This document shows, piece by piece, positions 12,053 through 22,799 of a stretch of 64,000 bases of DNA. A program made the translations under genes and the position numbers. The DNA comes from Molanna angustata. Taxonomy: Eukaryota; Arthropoda; Insecta; Trichoptera; Molannidae. The stretch is from assembly GCA_963576475.1 (NCBI GenBank), contig OY754982.1:8254458-8318457 (forward strand), written 5' to 3'. Position 1 is the stretch's first letter. The number at the start of each line of letters is the position of its first letter. The notes under the pieces are model-generated. The model worked only from the letters and a program-made list of their open reading frames with translations. It had not been told where the DNA came from and searched no databases.

Positions 12053-12559
12053 TTTTTTGGTTTTATCGAATTTTTAATTTTCCCACTGGCAACACTATAG
12101 TGCTGTACAAGTACATTTTTTTCATGTGCCCACACCACTATACAAATGACAAATTGAAATATTGGAAATATCGATGTCGCCTCGTCATTTATCAATAATG
12201 ACAATAATCATTTAATTAACTAATCAAAATGTTTAGTAATACTATACGAAAAGTTTATTATATCCGCGAAAGTGTAAAAAAAGTGTATTCGTAATTGAAA
12301 AAGGTTAGTACCTATTTGTTTAATTTAAGAAACACGATATATTTTAAACGATTCCATTAAAATCATATTTTATTTGTAAAAAGTTCAGTTTAGTATTGTA
12401 AAAGTATTTACTTTTTAGTGAAATATACAATTTTAACCAACTGAACTTTAATCCTAGGAAATTTAACGATCGTAATATTTATTTTGAGTTAGGTTAGGTT
12501 CAAATGACACATTTATGTTTTGCAACATTTCCGTGAGGAATGAATTGAAATCAATTTCT

Positions 12560-12640
12560 CCTTTGCTGGGGATCGAACCTAGGACGCCTGCACATAATTC
12601 AAACGGTTTACCAACTGTGCTACTGCTGTCGGCAAGTCAT
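12560..12640 (-). mobile_element. tRNA-like SINE head, decayed
   Basis: The minus strand carries a B-box-like GGTTCGATCCC and a tRNA-like arm (GGTAAACCGTTTGAATT), preceded by GCCGACAGCAGTAGCACAG. No anticodon stem can be drawn with confidence and no 3' SINE body was recognised. Confidence 0.5.
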
Positions 12641-12994
12641 ATTTGTTCTTGTTTCAAGGACATACCCATTCCTTGAGTAAAAACAATTCTATGCCAGTCA
12701 ACAGATATTATGCGTTGGTCATAATTCAGTGCTCAACTGATTTTTCTCTTTCAGAATTTAACCATCTTCAGAGAATGAACTGGGATAAGACGAGTGGAGA
12801 ATCTATTCTGGGCTGATAATCTAGGGATATCTTCCGGGGAACAACAGGGACATGAAGAAAAGAAAAAGTCTGAGATCTACTCGTCAAATATGTTCAACGA
12901 CCTATTTTTTTTTTATGTAAGTACCTACATATTATGTTTGTGTCAAAATATTGAACATTGGCATTATTGCCATTTAATAATTCCTTCCAATCAG

Positions 12995-13156
12995 CCCCCC
13001 TAGACAACATGCCATTAAAGCTAAGCGTTATATCGCAAAGCGATAGAAATGTATGAAATTTGTGGCTGTCACGTGTTGTCATAGCGACCAATTTCATACA
13101 TTTACTATCGCTTAGCGATATAACGCTTAGCTTAAATGACACGTTGTCTAGGCCCC
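12995..13156. mobile_element. foldback MITE with CAG duplication
   Basis: A 162-bp, almost fully palindromic element: CTAAGCGTTATATCGC near the left is matched by GCGATATAACGCTTAG near the right. The terminal word CCCCCCTAGACAAC occurs inverted at the right as GTTGTCTAGG, although the outermost bases there are CCCC rather than GGGG. It is flanked by CAG at 12,992-12,994 and 13,157-13,159. The ends match the MITE at 53,436. A 3-bp CWG duplication suggests the PIF/Harbinger superfamily. Confidence 0.8.
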
Positions 13157-13239
13157 CAGATACAAAGACAACATATTATGTTTTGTAAATTGTTCATATA
13201 CAATTGTATAAATTAAAATGGTAAAAGAAAATCATCACA

Positions 13240-13796
13240 AACTAAACGAGTGGGTTGTGACCAACGCTAAACTCCTCACTAACAAGTCATTCTATAAAGT
13301 ATTCAAATTTTGTATGGAAAATATTTAGCATTTTCAGAAAATAAGTTTGTTTTACTATTTTTTATTTAAATATTTTATTATGAAAACTTGATATTTCTTC
13401 AATGCCATTTTATGAAGGTGATGTGCCTTTTTACCAATTTGAAAATAAAAATTTCAAATTTAAAGTTTCCTGAGCTTGGGGTCATGTTGAAATATTTGAT
13501 AGTAATAAAAATTGAGAAGCACTATTCAGATATCCTTCAAAATCTAATGGGGTGTAATGAGATATACAAATTTGCAAAATTTGAAAAAAATCGAATGAGT
13601 ACTTTAGTTTATAATCGATATAGTAAAATAAACATGCCGTACATAGCACACACACAGATACATTGTGATGAAACTTTCAGAATCCAATCTCAGCATGATA
13701 CTAGTTGATAATCTGCAATAAAAAAAAATAGCCTTAAAAATTGTGAAATCATAACTCCCCACTATATCCTCTTGGGTTAGTGAGGAGTAAAAATAC
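13240..13796. repeat. unnamed ~550-bp interspersed repeat, copy 2
   Basis: Starts AAACGAGTGGGTTGTGACCA and ends GTTAGTGAGGAGTAAAAA. The 13-mer ACTCCTCACTAAC at about 13,271 is perfectly inverted at about 13,774 (GTTAGTGAGGAGT). It is collinear with copy 1 throughout. No frame is conserved between the copies, so the family is non-coding. Confidence 0.8.
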
Positions 13797-13799
13797 ATA

Positions 13800-14625
13800 C
13801 AAAAAAATATAAATAATGTTTATAATGAAAAAAGCATTTCATTAATAAAAACAAAATTCGCTATACTTCAAAGAGTACCTACCTATGTGTTAACAGATAT
13901 TTTTTTTTTAGAAAATAAAGAGAAAGGCAATTGTGGTTTCACTTCGTCCACGAATCCAGGGCCACGAGCACAGGCGACCAGAATACCAGCCAGAATAGAT
14001 GAGCGAAATGGGCTTGCTACCATGTTTGAGGGCTTAAAGGGATCCTTTATGACTTGAGTCACGCTCACCACTCAGCAACCAACCTACGATTGATACTCCA
14101 CTCCCCTGCGGAACCAAATCAAATCGGACGCGGATAATGCTGCTTTTACCACTCTCTCCAAATTTTCTTTTATTTTACCTCTACGGAGACTTAGGTCCTT
14201 AAAATAGGAATTTAAAACTTTGCAGGCAGGCCTCTCGCCCCCACCTCTACAGCATATATATTTGTGTTAAAGCCATTTTGAACTGTTTTATGTACCAGTT
14301 CCTTGTACTTGATTAGCTTGTATTGGTGGTCTTTGGAATATTTGTGTCCCATGGAACAGTCAGCTCCACATAAATAGCTCTTTTCAATGAAAGAGAGTAT
14401 ATTGTCAAGTCAGGCCTAAGAGATGATTTGCAGATCTCCTTTGGAAGCCTCTCTCACAATTTCAAGCACCTTATAAATTGCAATTGAAGATGTTATATCC
14501 AAACTAAGACTATACCAGATATTCATAGATAATTCATATAAGTTATAATGAATTCAAATATTCATATGCTATAATGAATACAATTTAATATTTAACAAAA
14601 AAAATATTTACACTGTTTACAGGTT
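13800..14625. other. unassigned, slightly GC-richer DNA
   Basis: The part at 13,920-14,130 and 14,210-14,480 has a less AT-biased composition than its surroundings and could be a decayed LINE. I could not find reverse transcriptase or tail motifs in it on either strand. Confidence 0.35.
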
Positions 14626-14629
14626 CAGA

Positions 14630-14765
14630 TGATATGGCCACATTTTAAGATGACCAACAGTCACTGATCTAGCCCAGGATAGGCGAGATTGGCGTAGTTG
14701 AATTTAAAGGAGAGGCAATCCCAGCTAAATTGGACCACAGACAAAGCGAAGAAGACAATGCTTAA
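14630..14765 (+). pseudogene. LINE ORF2 C-terminal scrap
   Basis: The words TDLAQDRRDWR can be read on the plus strand, followed by a degraded end with KRRRQC. AQDRxxWR is the hallmark box near the end of RTE-like ORF2. Under 50 codons remain. Confidence 0.55.
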
Positions 14766-14851
14766 TTGATTTTTTTTTATATTTTTAAATCATTGATAAT
14801 ACTTTCAATATACAATTCTGCTATATAACTAGCATCGTCAGAATTGATTTA

Positions 14852-16017
14852 TCCAACTGTCGATTCGTTCATGAGAATTCAATTCTCTGAATGAATCGAC
14901 ATTATTAAGCCAAAATGCGTGTACGAAGGAACATTTTGTATGGCGTAGTGGACTTTTTGCATGCTAATAACACCAACTAGAGGCCTCGCAGCATATATGT
15001 TCCCATACATGGGTTTACTCAGAATTCGGAGAAGAACATTTTATGTGAGTTTTGTGTGTCTGTGTGTGTGTCTGTCCCCCCCCCCCCTATAACTTTTGAT
15101 CCGCTCAATTTACAGAGCCCAAAATTTCAAAATATATAAACACTTATAAGCATACAAAACTTTTGTACTCAGAATGGTGAATTATTGTTTCAGTCAGGGG
15201 TTATCAACTTTTGAATTTTTGGTTTATTTTTCCATATATGTCAGAAACCATAAAAGCTAGAACGCTGAAAATTGGTACAAACATAGACAAATACAAAAAC
15301 TCAAATTGGTTTTTTCAAAAAAATTCTAGGGTTTGTCAAACAATTTTTTTTAAGAAAAATATTTTTTTTATGAAAAATTTATGAGTTTAACTCCTTATAT
15401 TTCCAAATAATTTAAAAATATCGAAAAAATCTGAAACACCCCAACTAGATAATTTAATTTTCTATAAAAAATATTAATGTTGTATTAGCACATCTCAATT
15501 TTTTTTTAACAATTATTGTAAACATTGAATTTAATGACGACATTGCTTCAATTTATGAGTTTAACTCCTTATATTTCCAAATAATTTAAAAATATCGAAA
15601 AAATCTGAAACACCCCAACTAGATAATTTAATTTTCTATAAAAAATATTAATGTTGTATTAGCACATCTCAATTTTTTTTTAACAATTATTGTAAACATT
15701 GAATTTAATGACGACATTGCTTCATACAATTTATATGGCAGTCGCTTACACACAATATCTAAGAAGACTTAATTGTTTAATACTAATCTCCAAACATACA
15801 CCATCATGCTGTTTTCATATTCTGGGTAGGATCAAAGGAATGCCCTCTATACTATCGCTATCTTGACATACATACCTACATGTGTTGTATAGAAAACCAA
15901 ATATCTTAAAATATTAAATAATTTGTATTTATGGTTTTATAGTTTGGTACTTATTCTTCAACTATACATACTATCGCTATCGACAGTTGGATCATCTCAT
16001 GTGTTAAATGCTACTAG
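14852..16017 (+). mobile_element. Helitron/Helentron-like element, copy 2
   Basis: The 5' tip is A|TCCAACTGTCGATTCG and the 3' tip CTAG|T at 16,014-16,017. The 5' tip is repeated inverted at 15,979-15,992 (ATCGACAGTTGGAT). A degenerate version of the CATGT...ACATG hairpin precedes CTAG. The central GTGTGTCTGTGTG tract and a C9 run lie at 15,055-15,085. It is collinear with copy 1 but lacks the CR1 insertion. A 174-bp segment is tandemly duplicated inside it. Confidence 0.65.
15377..15724. repeat. perfect 174-bp tandem duplication
   Basis: 15,377-15,550 and 15,551-15,724 read identically base for base, starting ATTTATGAGTTTAACTCC and ending GACGACATTGCTTCA, including a nine-T run. The first unit corresponds to the single unit in Helitron-like copy 1 near 3460-3570. 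It is a recent duplication within an older element, or an assembly artefact. Confidence 0.97.
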
Positions 16018-16805
16018 TATTTGATTTAACATATCAGTCTTTTTTGTATACTGTATTAAAGTATATGTTTCTTAAACAATTAATTATATATTAAAAATGA
16101 ACCACAAATATAAAAACACGATATTTGATAATATAAATTTATTATATTATTTAAATGAAATTAAAAAAAAGTACTAACATAAGAATCTAATCTCTCAGTT
16201 CTTCATTAACATAAGTTCAGTATAATACAGTGTGAGTTTTATAGAGATGAGATAACAAAGTATCATAATATTATGAACTTGCAGATTTATATTTTTCTAT
16301 TTATTTTTGTTCCCAAAAAACAAATATTGTATTAATACTAAATAATTATAATACAAATAACTGATTGTCTAAAAGTATCTATTAGTCAATTTTTAGATTA
16401 CAATGTTTCTGTATGAATTCATAAAAAATTCTGTATGGATGTGCATTTATATAAATTGAAATGACTAATAGAAACAGAAACTTTACAAATTTGTGGCATG
16501 TTTCAGAACACTTTAATCTGGTGAAGCAAATATCTCTTAATTATAGAATTGGTGTAAATAATAAAATAAAGTGTAGGTATTTTACAATTTTGAATTCTGC
16601 ATATATTAAATTGTTTTTTGAAGAGTTTCATTTTTTTTCCTGATACATAATGATACCTACATTATTTACTTGTGTATTTTATGTTCATAAAATATATAAA
16701 TCTCTACCAATCTATTAATTGAGTTTTTATTTTACGTTTGGTATGTCATAAAGAATTTCTTGAAAAGCTGTTCTTGAAATGTCAATCAGCCAATTATAAT
16801 TCTTT
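16018..16805. other. AT-rich stretch, no gene seen
   Basis: Very AT-rich DNA following the Helitron-like element. No supported feature. Confidence 0.5.
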
Positions 16806-16809
16806 CAAT

Positions 16810-16905
16810 GCTCATCATCAGCAATGGTGCTACAGCCCGGTGAGGGCCTTGGCCTCCTCAAGAAACTGCCTCCATCCCGCCCTGTCGACAGCAAGTACTT
16901 TCAAT
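16810..16905 (-). pseudogene. LINE ORF2 C-terminal tip
   Basis: The minus strand reads DRAGWRQFLEEAKALTGL and then a stop, followed by the tail CACCATTGCTGATGATGAG. It is nearly the same peptide as at 34,195 on the plus strand (AGWRQFLEEAKAHAGL), so both derive from one RTE-like family. Confidence 0.7.
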
Positions 16906-16919
16906 GGTAGGTATGTATA

Positions 16920-18400
16920 AATTAATGAAGGGTGTCAAATTTGAAATTTTATAAATAGATATAGGTACCTAAGTGCTATGTCATATCACCCCGTGCAAAG
17001 TTTCACATGTTTGTACGTTCCAACTTAAGGGAAAGCATTCAAATGGTTATACCATATTTTTATTGAATGACTTTTACTTCTTAACTTCCATTCCTTTTGT
17101 TTGACCATATTTATTTGTTAATGACATTTTTATTAGATTCTCATTTGTGAACCTGTCATAGGTTAGAGAACCGAGCATCACATCCTTTATTTTTGCATAC
17201 ATTATTCGCTTCATACATGTATGTCTATAAATTAAACTTCTTTCAGAATATAAAACACAGTCGTGTCAATGTTTTCTTGGAATCCTCTCATGCCTTTATC
17301 GGCTCTATTTTATGTCAATTTTTCTTTCATATTACTTAGCGTTTATGTAGTTTCTACTATATCTTTCAAGTTAATAATGGACTTGCAACTTCCAGAGCTC
17401 TAAATCACAGGAAAACTGCCTCCAGCTACTCGTCTTATGTTAACGGCTCATCTCATAATATTATATTATCAAACAGTTCAACAACAGATTTTACTATAGC
17501 GTCTCAGATGATTATTTTATGTGTCTTCGTTCCTATAACATTATGAGCTTCGATAAGAGACGACGAAACTTAACAGATATCATATTCCTCTACAAAATAC
17601 TTATTGAACTCTCCAGAGCTAACAGAATCAATCAATTATAGAGACCCACTCGACAATTGAACTTTTCAACTTAAGCAAATGTAAAATTAACACATATAAA
17701 CTCCTTTATTAATCGCAGTTGCAACTCATACAATCAGAAATACTTAACGATTGATCCATCTTACGTTAATCTTGACTGCTTCAAAAAAAAGTAACTGCTA
17801 TCCACGTTACAACAGTAAATTTATTATCATACATACACCCTCCCACAAAACCCACATACATACTTCCATATTTTACTTCATCATCCCCATACCGGTCACC
17901 GTCCTATTAGGCATAAAAAAATGAAAACTTATTTTCTGTGTTATCTGTTAACCATATTATACCGTTTAACTTTTTTTCCTTGTAATGTTTTCATAAGGTG
18001 TGGAGATAGATCACCCGTGCGTTAAAAGTACAGTGACCAAAGGACAAATAATACCTCATCATACTAAATATCAATGTATTGTGGCGATTGTATTGGCACA
18101 ATTATACTTTATTTATACCTATGTATACTGAATATCTACCTACCAAATTTACTTAACTATTCTCAGCTTTTAAAATAATATAAGACATCTCTATAATTGG
18201 CTTTGATATGTGTAATGCTTTTAAGCAATTTGTGAAATAGCTGTTGAGATGAAATAAAATAAAATATTGTGTTATTGCAGTTGTTCTTAACCTGGGTTCG
18301 ATCGGACCCCAGGGGTTCGGTGGAGGTCAAGAACCCCGACTTATGATTCGTGGTGACACCTTTCTTTATTATAATATAGGTATTATATTCTTGTCTCAAC
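16920..18400. other. no gene seen
   Basis: AT-rich DNA without a supported feature. A GACCCCAGGGGTTCGG patch at 18,304-18,319 is too short to classify. Confidence 0.45.
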
Positions 18401-18404
18401 TGTA

Positions 18405-18530
18405 TATTATGTCTATTTATTTATTCATCTTTCTGTACATAATATAAACAAATATATTGTACACTGGCGGGCTTATTGCTATTAGGCAATTTCTTCCAAC
18501 CAACCAGATAACAAAGTATGACAAAATTGT
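18405..18530 (-). pseudogene. LINE 3' end scrap
   Basis: The minus strand carries GGTTGGAAGAAATTGCCTAA followed by ATAAGCCCGCCAGTGTAC and a (AATAAATA)-like tail. The same word block appears at 31,327 (plus) and, more diverged, at 44,115 (minus). It is the recurring close of a lepidopteran LINE ORF2 (a peptide like GWKKL..NKPA). Confidence 0.55.
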
Positions 18531-18568
18531 GTAACAAAAAAAGAATAAGAGTAAAAGTAAACCTTCCT

Positions 18569-18800
18569 TGTCGGCCTTCGTGGCTCAGATGGTTGGGTAT
18601 CAGACTACTGATCCAAAGGTCCCGGGTTCGATTCCCGGTGGAACCACAGTTTTGAATTGTGTTTTCAGTCTGAATCTGTGAGACGATTAATATCGTTAGT
18701 CTCCAGAATGTGGCAACTTGTTATTGGGTGCGTGTTAAATTAATATTTGACATAGTACCTGTTAGTTGCCCGAGAAGCAATATTAAATAAATAAATAAAA
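18569..18800 (+). mobile_element. tRNA-derived SINE, well preserved
   Basis: The tRNA-like head starts GTCGGCCTTCGTGGCTCAG (A box) and carries the B box GGTTCGATTCC. The unique body includes TCAGTCTGAATCTGTGAGAC and CAGAATGTGGCAACTTGTTA. The 3' end is GTTAGTTGCCCGAGAAGC followed by a (TAAA)n-like tail. Other copies are at 20,706 (minus), 37,337 (plus, split) and 51,971 (minus); decayed ones are at 4141, 22,710 and 47,516. RNA polymerase III transcription is expected from the boxes. Confidence 0.93.
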
Positions 18801-18839
18801 ACAAAGAAAATATATATAACACTAAGATACTATTAAACA

Positions 18840-19360
18840 AAAAATAATAATAATTCATAACAAAAAAAGGATAGGGTAGGGACAAGGAGAGGAAATTGGG
18901 ATCAGGTGTTCAGGGATAAATATTCCTTCTTTAGTTTTTTCTTGAAAATATAAAGTGAGTTAGACAACACAATTTCCGGACTAAGGCTATTCCATAATCT
19001 TTCTGGTTGTACTTCGAACAAAGAGCTGAGAAATTATGGATAGGGATGGATAGTGTTGTACGTTCAGCAGATCAGAGTGGAAGTCCATGATTGGATAAAT
19101 AAGTGAATTTGCTTTTGAGGTACTGTGGCAGGTTTTGATTCGAGAGAATAATGACAAAATGTGTATATTGCGCCCCTGGCGTATCCTGGACCAACAAAGA
19201 AGAAGGTAAGATGATATAATATGATCAAATTTTTTGAACCCAAAGATGAATCTGATACATATATTCTTGTGACGTTCAAGTTTATTGAGATGCACTTCAT
19301 TAGCATACATCGGCATAATCAAACAATGGAAGAAGAAATGATTGAGCTAGAGTTATTTTA
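18840..19360 (-). pseudogene. CR1-like LINE ORF2 C-terminus
   Basis: The longest minus frame (19,322 down to 18,987) contains YANEVHLNKLERHKNICIRF, FKKFDHI and, near the end, SIISQLFVRSTTRK. A second frame covers the middle. The layout corresponds to the thumb and C-terminal region after the reverse transcriptase in CR1/Jockey-group LINEs. At least one frameshift is present. A related fragment lies at 31,780-32,000. Confidence 0.65.
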
Positions 19361-19569
19361 CAACGGAATGGAAGAAATATTTAGTACTACTTAAATGCAT
19401 TGTGTTATTTAGTACTACTAAATGCATTGTGTATGGCAAATTAAGCTTCATTACTGGCATAAGTTCTTTATTAATTTTATTTCCTACTATCATTCTGTTT
19501 TTATATTCTCATTGAATAACTATGTAGGTAGATAAACATATTTTTTTAACATATTTATGTAGGTACTTA

Positions 19570-19990
19570 TATTTATTTATTTCATTTCAGTAAACTACAG
19601 CTTTGTAAATTTGTGGTTACATATTATATGGTGCTATTAAAATTAGTACAGGCCAATGATGTTTTCTTCTAATTAAAATAATAAAGTAGAAATAATATTT
19701 TGAATAACAATAATAAGAGAAAAATATGATTGATATAAAAAAAAACAATACAAAATAAGAATAAAATGAGGAAATAGAGGGATTATTGGTGTAAAGGAAA
19801 GAGCTTGTTTGAAGGAGTTAGGGAACTGGTTTTAAAATATCTTTATTTGTTTACGGTAAGTTTCTAAGGAGTCATGGAAAATGTCTGTGTGATTAAATTT
19901 TAGATTGTTGTCATGTTGAATTCTGTAAATATTCGAGTTATATCTATTATTAGTATGGCAAGTAGGTAAGTAGATGAAATAAATTTTTCA
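19570..19990 (-). pseudogene. Daphne/CR1-like LINE 3' end
   Basis: The minus strand reads RYNSNIYRIQHDNNLKFNH, then TDIFHDSLETYRKQIKIF and a stop. This is the same pattern as the C-terminus of ORF2 at 60,630-60,743 (FDIFHLSSTTFKYSIQKKI). The 3' UTR follows towards 19,570. Only the last ~60 codons remain. Confidence 0.6.
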
Positions 19991-19999
19991 AACGGGTGT

Positions 20000-20700
20000 G
20001 CCTGTTATAATAATATTATAGAACTAAACAATATTGCTTCACCACCATTTTTAACTCATGTTAGTTCGTCATGAGAGTAAATTTAAATCTAATGCTGTAC
20101 AAATAGTTTTTTCTTTAAATTAAACATCAGACAATTTTAAAAATCGCTTATTTTGCGGCATTATATTTATATTTGTAAAGATTTTAGTTATTTTCGTTTT
20201 CCTCGTAAGTAAATCAATATGAAATACGCCACATTAACCTTGACGAAACGTCAAACAACTGTGATTTGTAGATTCGACCAGCCCTCTACCAGACGAAATT
20301 ATTCCGTTGACATTGCCTTAAAATCACCTGCGGAATTCGCTCATACTACCACTTTTAAGATTTTAGTGATATTTGTGTGATATGGTATGGAAATTATATA
20401 CCCGAAACGCTCGTACTACGACATTGTGATTAGTCAAACCGTTTCCGTTGGGGATATGGGAGAAATCTCACTGTATCTCGTACTACGCGCCCTAGAGGGA
20501 ACACGGTAAGTAATGAGATTATTCAATTCCGGTGAATCGAATTTATTATTAACATATACTTGTCAAGGTCGTTTGTATATATAATTTATAATTTATGTAC
20601 AATGTACCTACATACCATCACTTGTTATGTATATTTGAAAAATATACAACAAAATATAATTTATTAATGATGTCAATTAGTTCTGGTACGTTCATTTTCT
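20000..20700. other. no gene assigned
   Basis: Mixed-composition DNA. The part at 20,220-20,520 has several CpGs and repeated words (CTCATACTACCAC, CTCGTACTACGAC, CTCGTACTACGCG), suggesting an old unclassified element. I could not define its ends. Confidence 0.35.
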
Positions 20701-20705
20701 GTGTT

Positions 20706-20935
20706 TATTTAATATTTAATATTGCTTCTCGGGCAACTAACAGGTGCTATGTCAAATATTAATTTGACACGCACCCAATAACAAGTATCCACATTCTGGA
20801 GACTTACGATATTAATCGTCTCACAGATCCAGACTGAAAACACAATTAAAAACTGTGTCTCCACCGGGAATCGAACCCGGGACCTTTGGATCAGCAGTCA
20901 GATACCCAACCAACTGAGCCACGGAGGCCGACAAA
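20706..20935 (-). mobile_element. tRNA-derived SINE, well preserved
   Basis: A reverse-strand copy of the 18,569 family with intact B box (GGGAATCGAACCCGG on the plus strand), head (CCACGGAGGCCGAC) and 3' end (GCTTCTCGGGCAACTAAC). It differs from the copy at 51,971 at only a handful of positions, so both are fairly young. Confidence 0.92.
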
Positions 20936-20984
20936 GGTGTTATTTATTTTAATATAAATTTCCTTCTTCTCAGCCTATTTCTGT

Positions 20985-21385
20985 TCACTCCTGAACAAGT
21001 CCTCCTTCATTTGACTACACGTCGCGACGTCCTCTCTTGTGCAGTGTGCATCCGGGACGTGCCAGCATATCGTTAGGTTTATAATATCATCCCTCCACAT
21101 CAGCTGCGGTGTCCTCACACTTCTCTTTGTCGTATACTCTTTGGTCTCCAAGTCAGCACACTCTTTGTGTCCACTTATCGTCCGAGTTTTTAGCTACGTG
21201 TCCTCCACATTTCCATTTCAGAGTTGCCAAACGGTGGATTATATCAGTTACTTTTGATTTTTCTCTCACAGTTTTATATCTTATTTTATCTCTTAGTGAC
21301 AGACCCAGCATGTTTCTTTCCATAGGCATTTGAGTGGCTTGTATAGAAAGAGTTACTTTTTCTAGGCCATAATATGAAGCAATCA
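20985..21385 (-). pseudogene. RTE-like LINE ORF2 C-terminus
   Basis: The minus strand reads PMERNMLGLSLRDKIRYKTV, then KVTDIIHRLATLKWKCGGHV and KWTQRV. After frame changes it continues TPQLMWRDDI and, near the end, MKEDLF. The order ERxMLGxSLRDKIR, LKWxxxGHVA, WRDDI is the usual RTE C-terminal region. Frameshifts and a stop inactivate it. Confidence 0.75.
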
Positions 21386-21429
21386 GTAGAACACACGCTT
21401 ATGGGTGTCTGCTGCCGGTTTATGGGTGA

Positions 21430-22599
21430 CAGGGCCGCATCCACCATAGGTTCGAGCGGTGCAGTTGCGCCAGGCGCAAATAAATCTGGGGCACCAAATA
21501 TAACAAAAAAATTCAACAAATATATAAAAAAGACCAAAAATATATACCTAAAAGTCCCGAAATAGAAAAAATATCACAGATGAATTTGAATTCAATTACT
21601 ACTACTATTATAATTATCTATTAACAATCCAGAGATGTCGATGAAGAGTGTTTTTTAAAAAATAAATACAAAATACGAATGATTATATTAAATTTATACT
21701 TAATATTATTATTCGAAGTGGTACACAACGAAAACCGCATTTAAATAATAATAATAATGCTTAAAATATAATAATGCTTAAATACATGGTGTGCTATTTT
21801 CCTAAAGCAGACCAGCGTGTAAAATAAGAGAAGAGAATGAATGGCTCGAGCAAGTCGACGAGTATGTATATCTGGGAAGCATGTTTCAACGTAATGGACT
21901 ACCTGATAAGGATATCGAAAGAAGAGTTATGGCAGGAATGGAGCACTGAGACCAGTTATGAATGATCGCAACATATCAAAGGCTGCCAAAGTTGCCATTC
22001 ATAACGCTATCTTAGTGCCAACATTGACGTATGCAAGTGAAACCTGGACATGGCAGAAGTCGCACGAAAGCAGAATAAATGCTGTTGAAATGAGATCGCT
22101 AAGAAGAATCTGCAATAGAACGATGTAGGACAGGGTAAGAAATGAGAACATTAGGAAAGAATGTAAGATGAAGAAAGATATCATTAATAGAATGAAAGTG
22201 AACACACTGAGATGGTTTGGCCACATGGGTAGAATGAATGAGGAACGCCTGACGAAGAAAATATACAATGCGGATAGGAATGGATTGAGAGGCCGGGGCC
22301 GCCCAAGAAAGGGATGGCACGACCATGTGAACGATATTCTGAAAGACGGAAATGTTAGAAGCATGTATGAGACGGTGCATGAATGTTGACGAGGCGATGA
22401 ATGTGTGCCAGGATAGAAAGATATGGCGTTCGGTTCTCTCTGCTTACCCCGTAAGGGACATGGCGTGATGGTATGTATGTATGTATGTATCTTTGCTATT
22501 TTACTTGAAAAATAATGGAAATGTGGTTGGTGCCGATAGGGGGGGGGGGGCGCTTTGGAATTAGTGCACCAGGCGCCAAATTGGATAGATCCAGCCCTG
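21430..22599. mobile_element. hAT-like element with 8-bp duplication
   Basis: Terminal inverted repeats are CAGGGCCGCATCCA on the left and TAGATCCAGCCCTG on the right. The flanks are ATGGGTGA (21,422-21,429) and ATGGGTGT (22,600-22,607), a 7-of-8 match of the length expected for hAT transposition. Subterminal words GGCGCAAATAAATCTGGGG and TTAGTGCACCAGGCGCC recur in the decayed copy at 2490-4130. No transposase remains; more than half the length is a later RTE insertion. Confidence 0.85.
21801..22493 (+). pseudogene. 5'-truncated RTE-like LINE, copy A
   Basis: Inserted inside the hAT element with the 9-bp duplication TGCTATTTT at 21,792-21,800 and 22,494-22,502. Readable pieces in order are ARPVMNDRN-like, YASETWTWQKSHESRINAVE, RWFGHMGRMNEERLTKK and GRGRPRKGWHDH. 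The 3' end is GGGACATGGCGTGATGGTATG with a GTAT repeat tail. Stops and frameshifts interrupt it. It is the ORF2 C-terminal region only. Its close relative at 23,891 lies in the opposite orientation. Confidence 0.88.
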
Positions 22600-22709
22600 A
22601 TGGGTGTTTTCAAGTTTTTCAAGATATATCCTATTTTATTATCTTATGATAAAAATATTTGCAATATATCTACGTATTAGGTCTTAAATGTATGAATAAA
22701 TGCTGGAGG

Positions 22710-22795
22710 GTCTGTATTCGGACCGTAAATCGAACCCGAGACTATTGACTCGGTAGTCAGATATCTACCTTATAAGCCACATATGCCGATTATTC
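22710..22795 (-). mobile_element. SINE head, decayed
   Basis: The plus strand has CGAACCCGAGACTATTGACT, then AGTCAGATATCTACCTTATAAGCC, the reverse of the tRNA-like head of the 18,569 SINE family. Body and tail are gone. Confidence 0.55.
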
Positions 22796-22799
22796 CTGA

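Noticed and set aside
18569..18645. Possible genuine tRNA genes at the SINE heads (also 20,870, 37,337, 52,130)
   Set aside because: A and B boxes are present, but the heads are joined to a shared SINE body and tail and no complete cloverleaf with acceptor stem pairing could be drawn.
22168..22389. A stand-alone short gene containing RWFGHMGRM and GRGRPRKGW
   Set aside because: These are pieces of RTE-like ORF2, with the same residues in five other copies in the window.
21999..22622. A 207-codon minus frame opposite RTE copy A
   Set aside because: Antisense of the LINE; the same antisense frame occurs opposite copy B.
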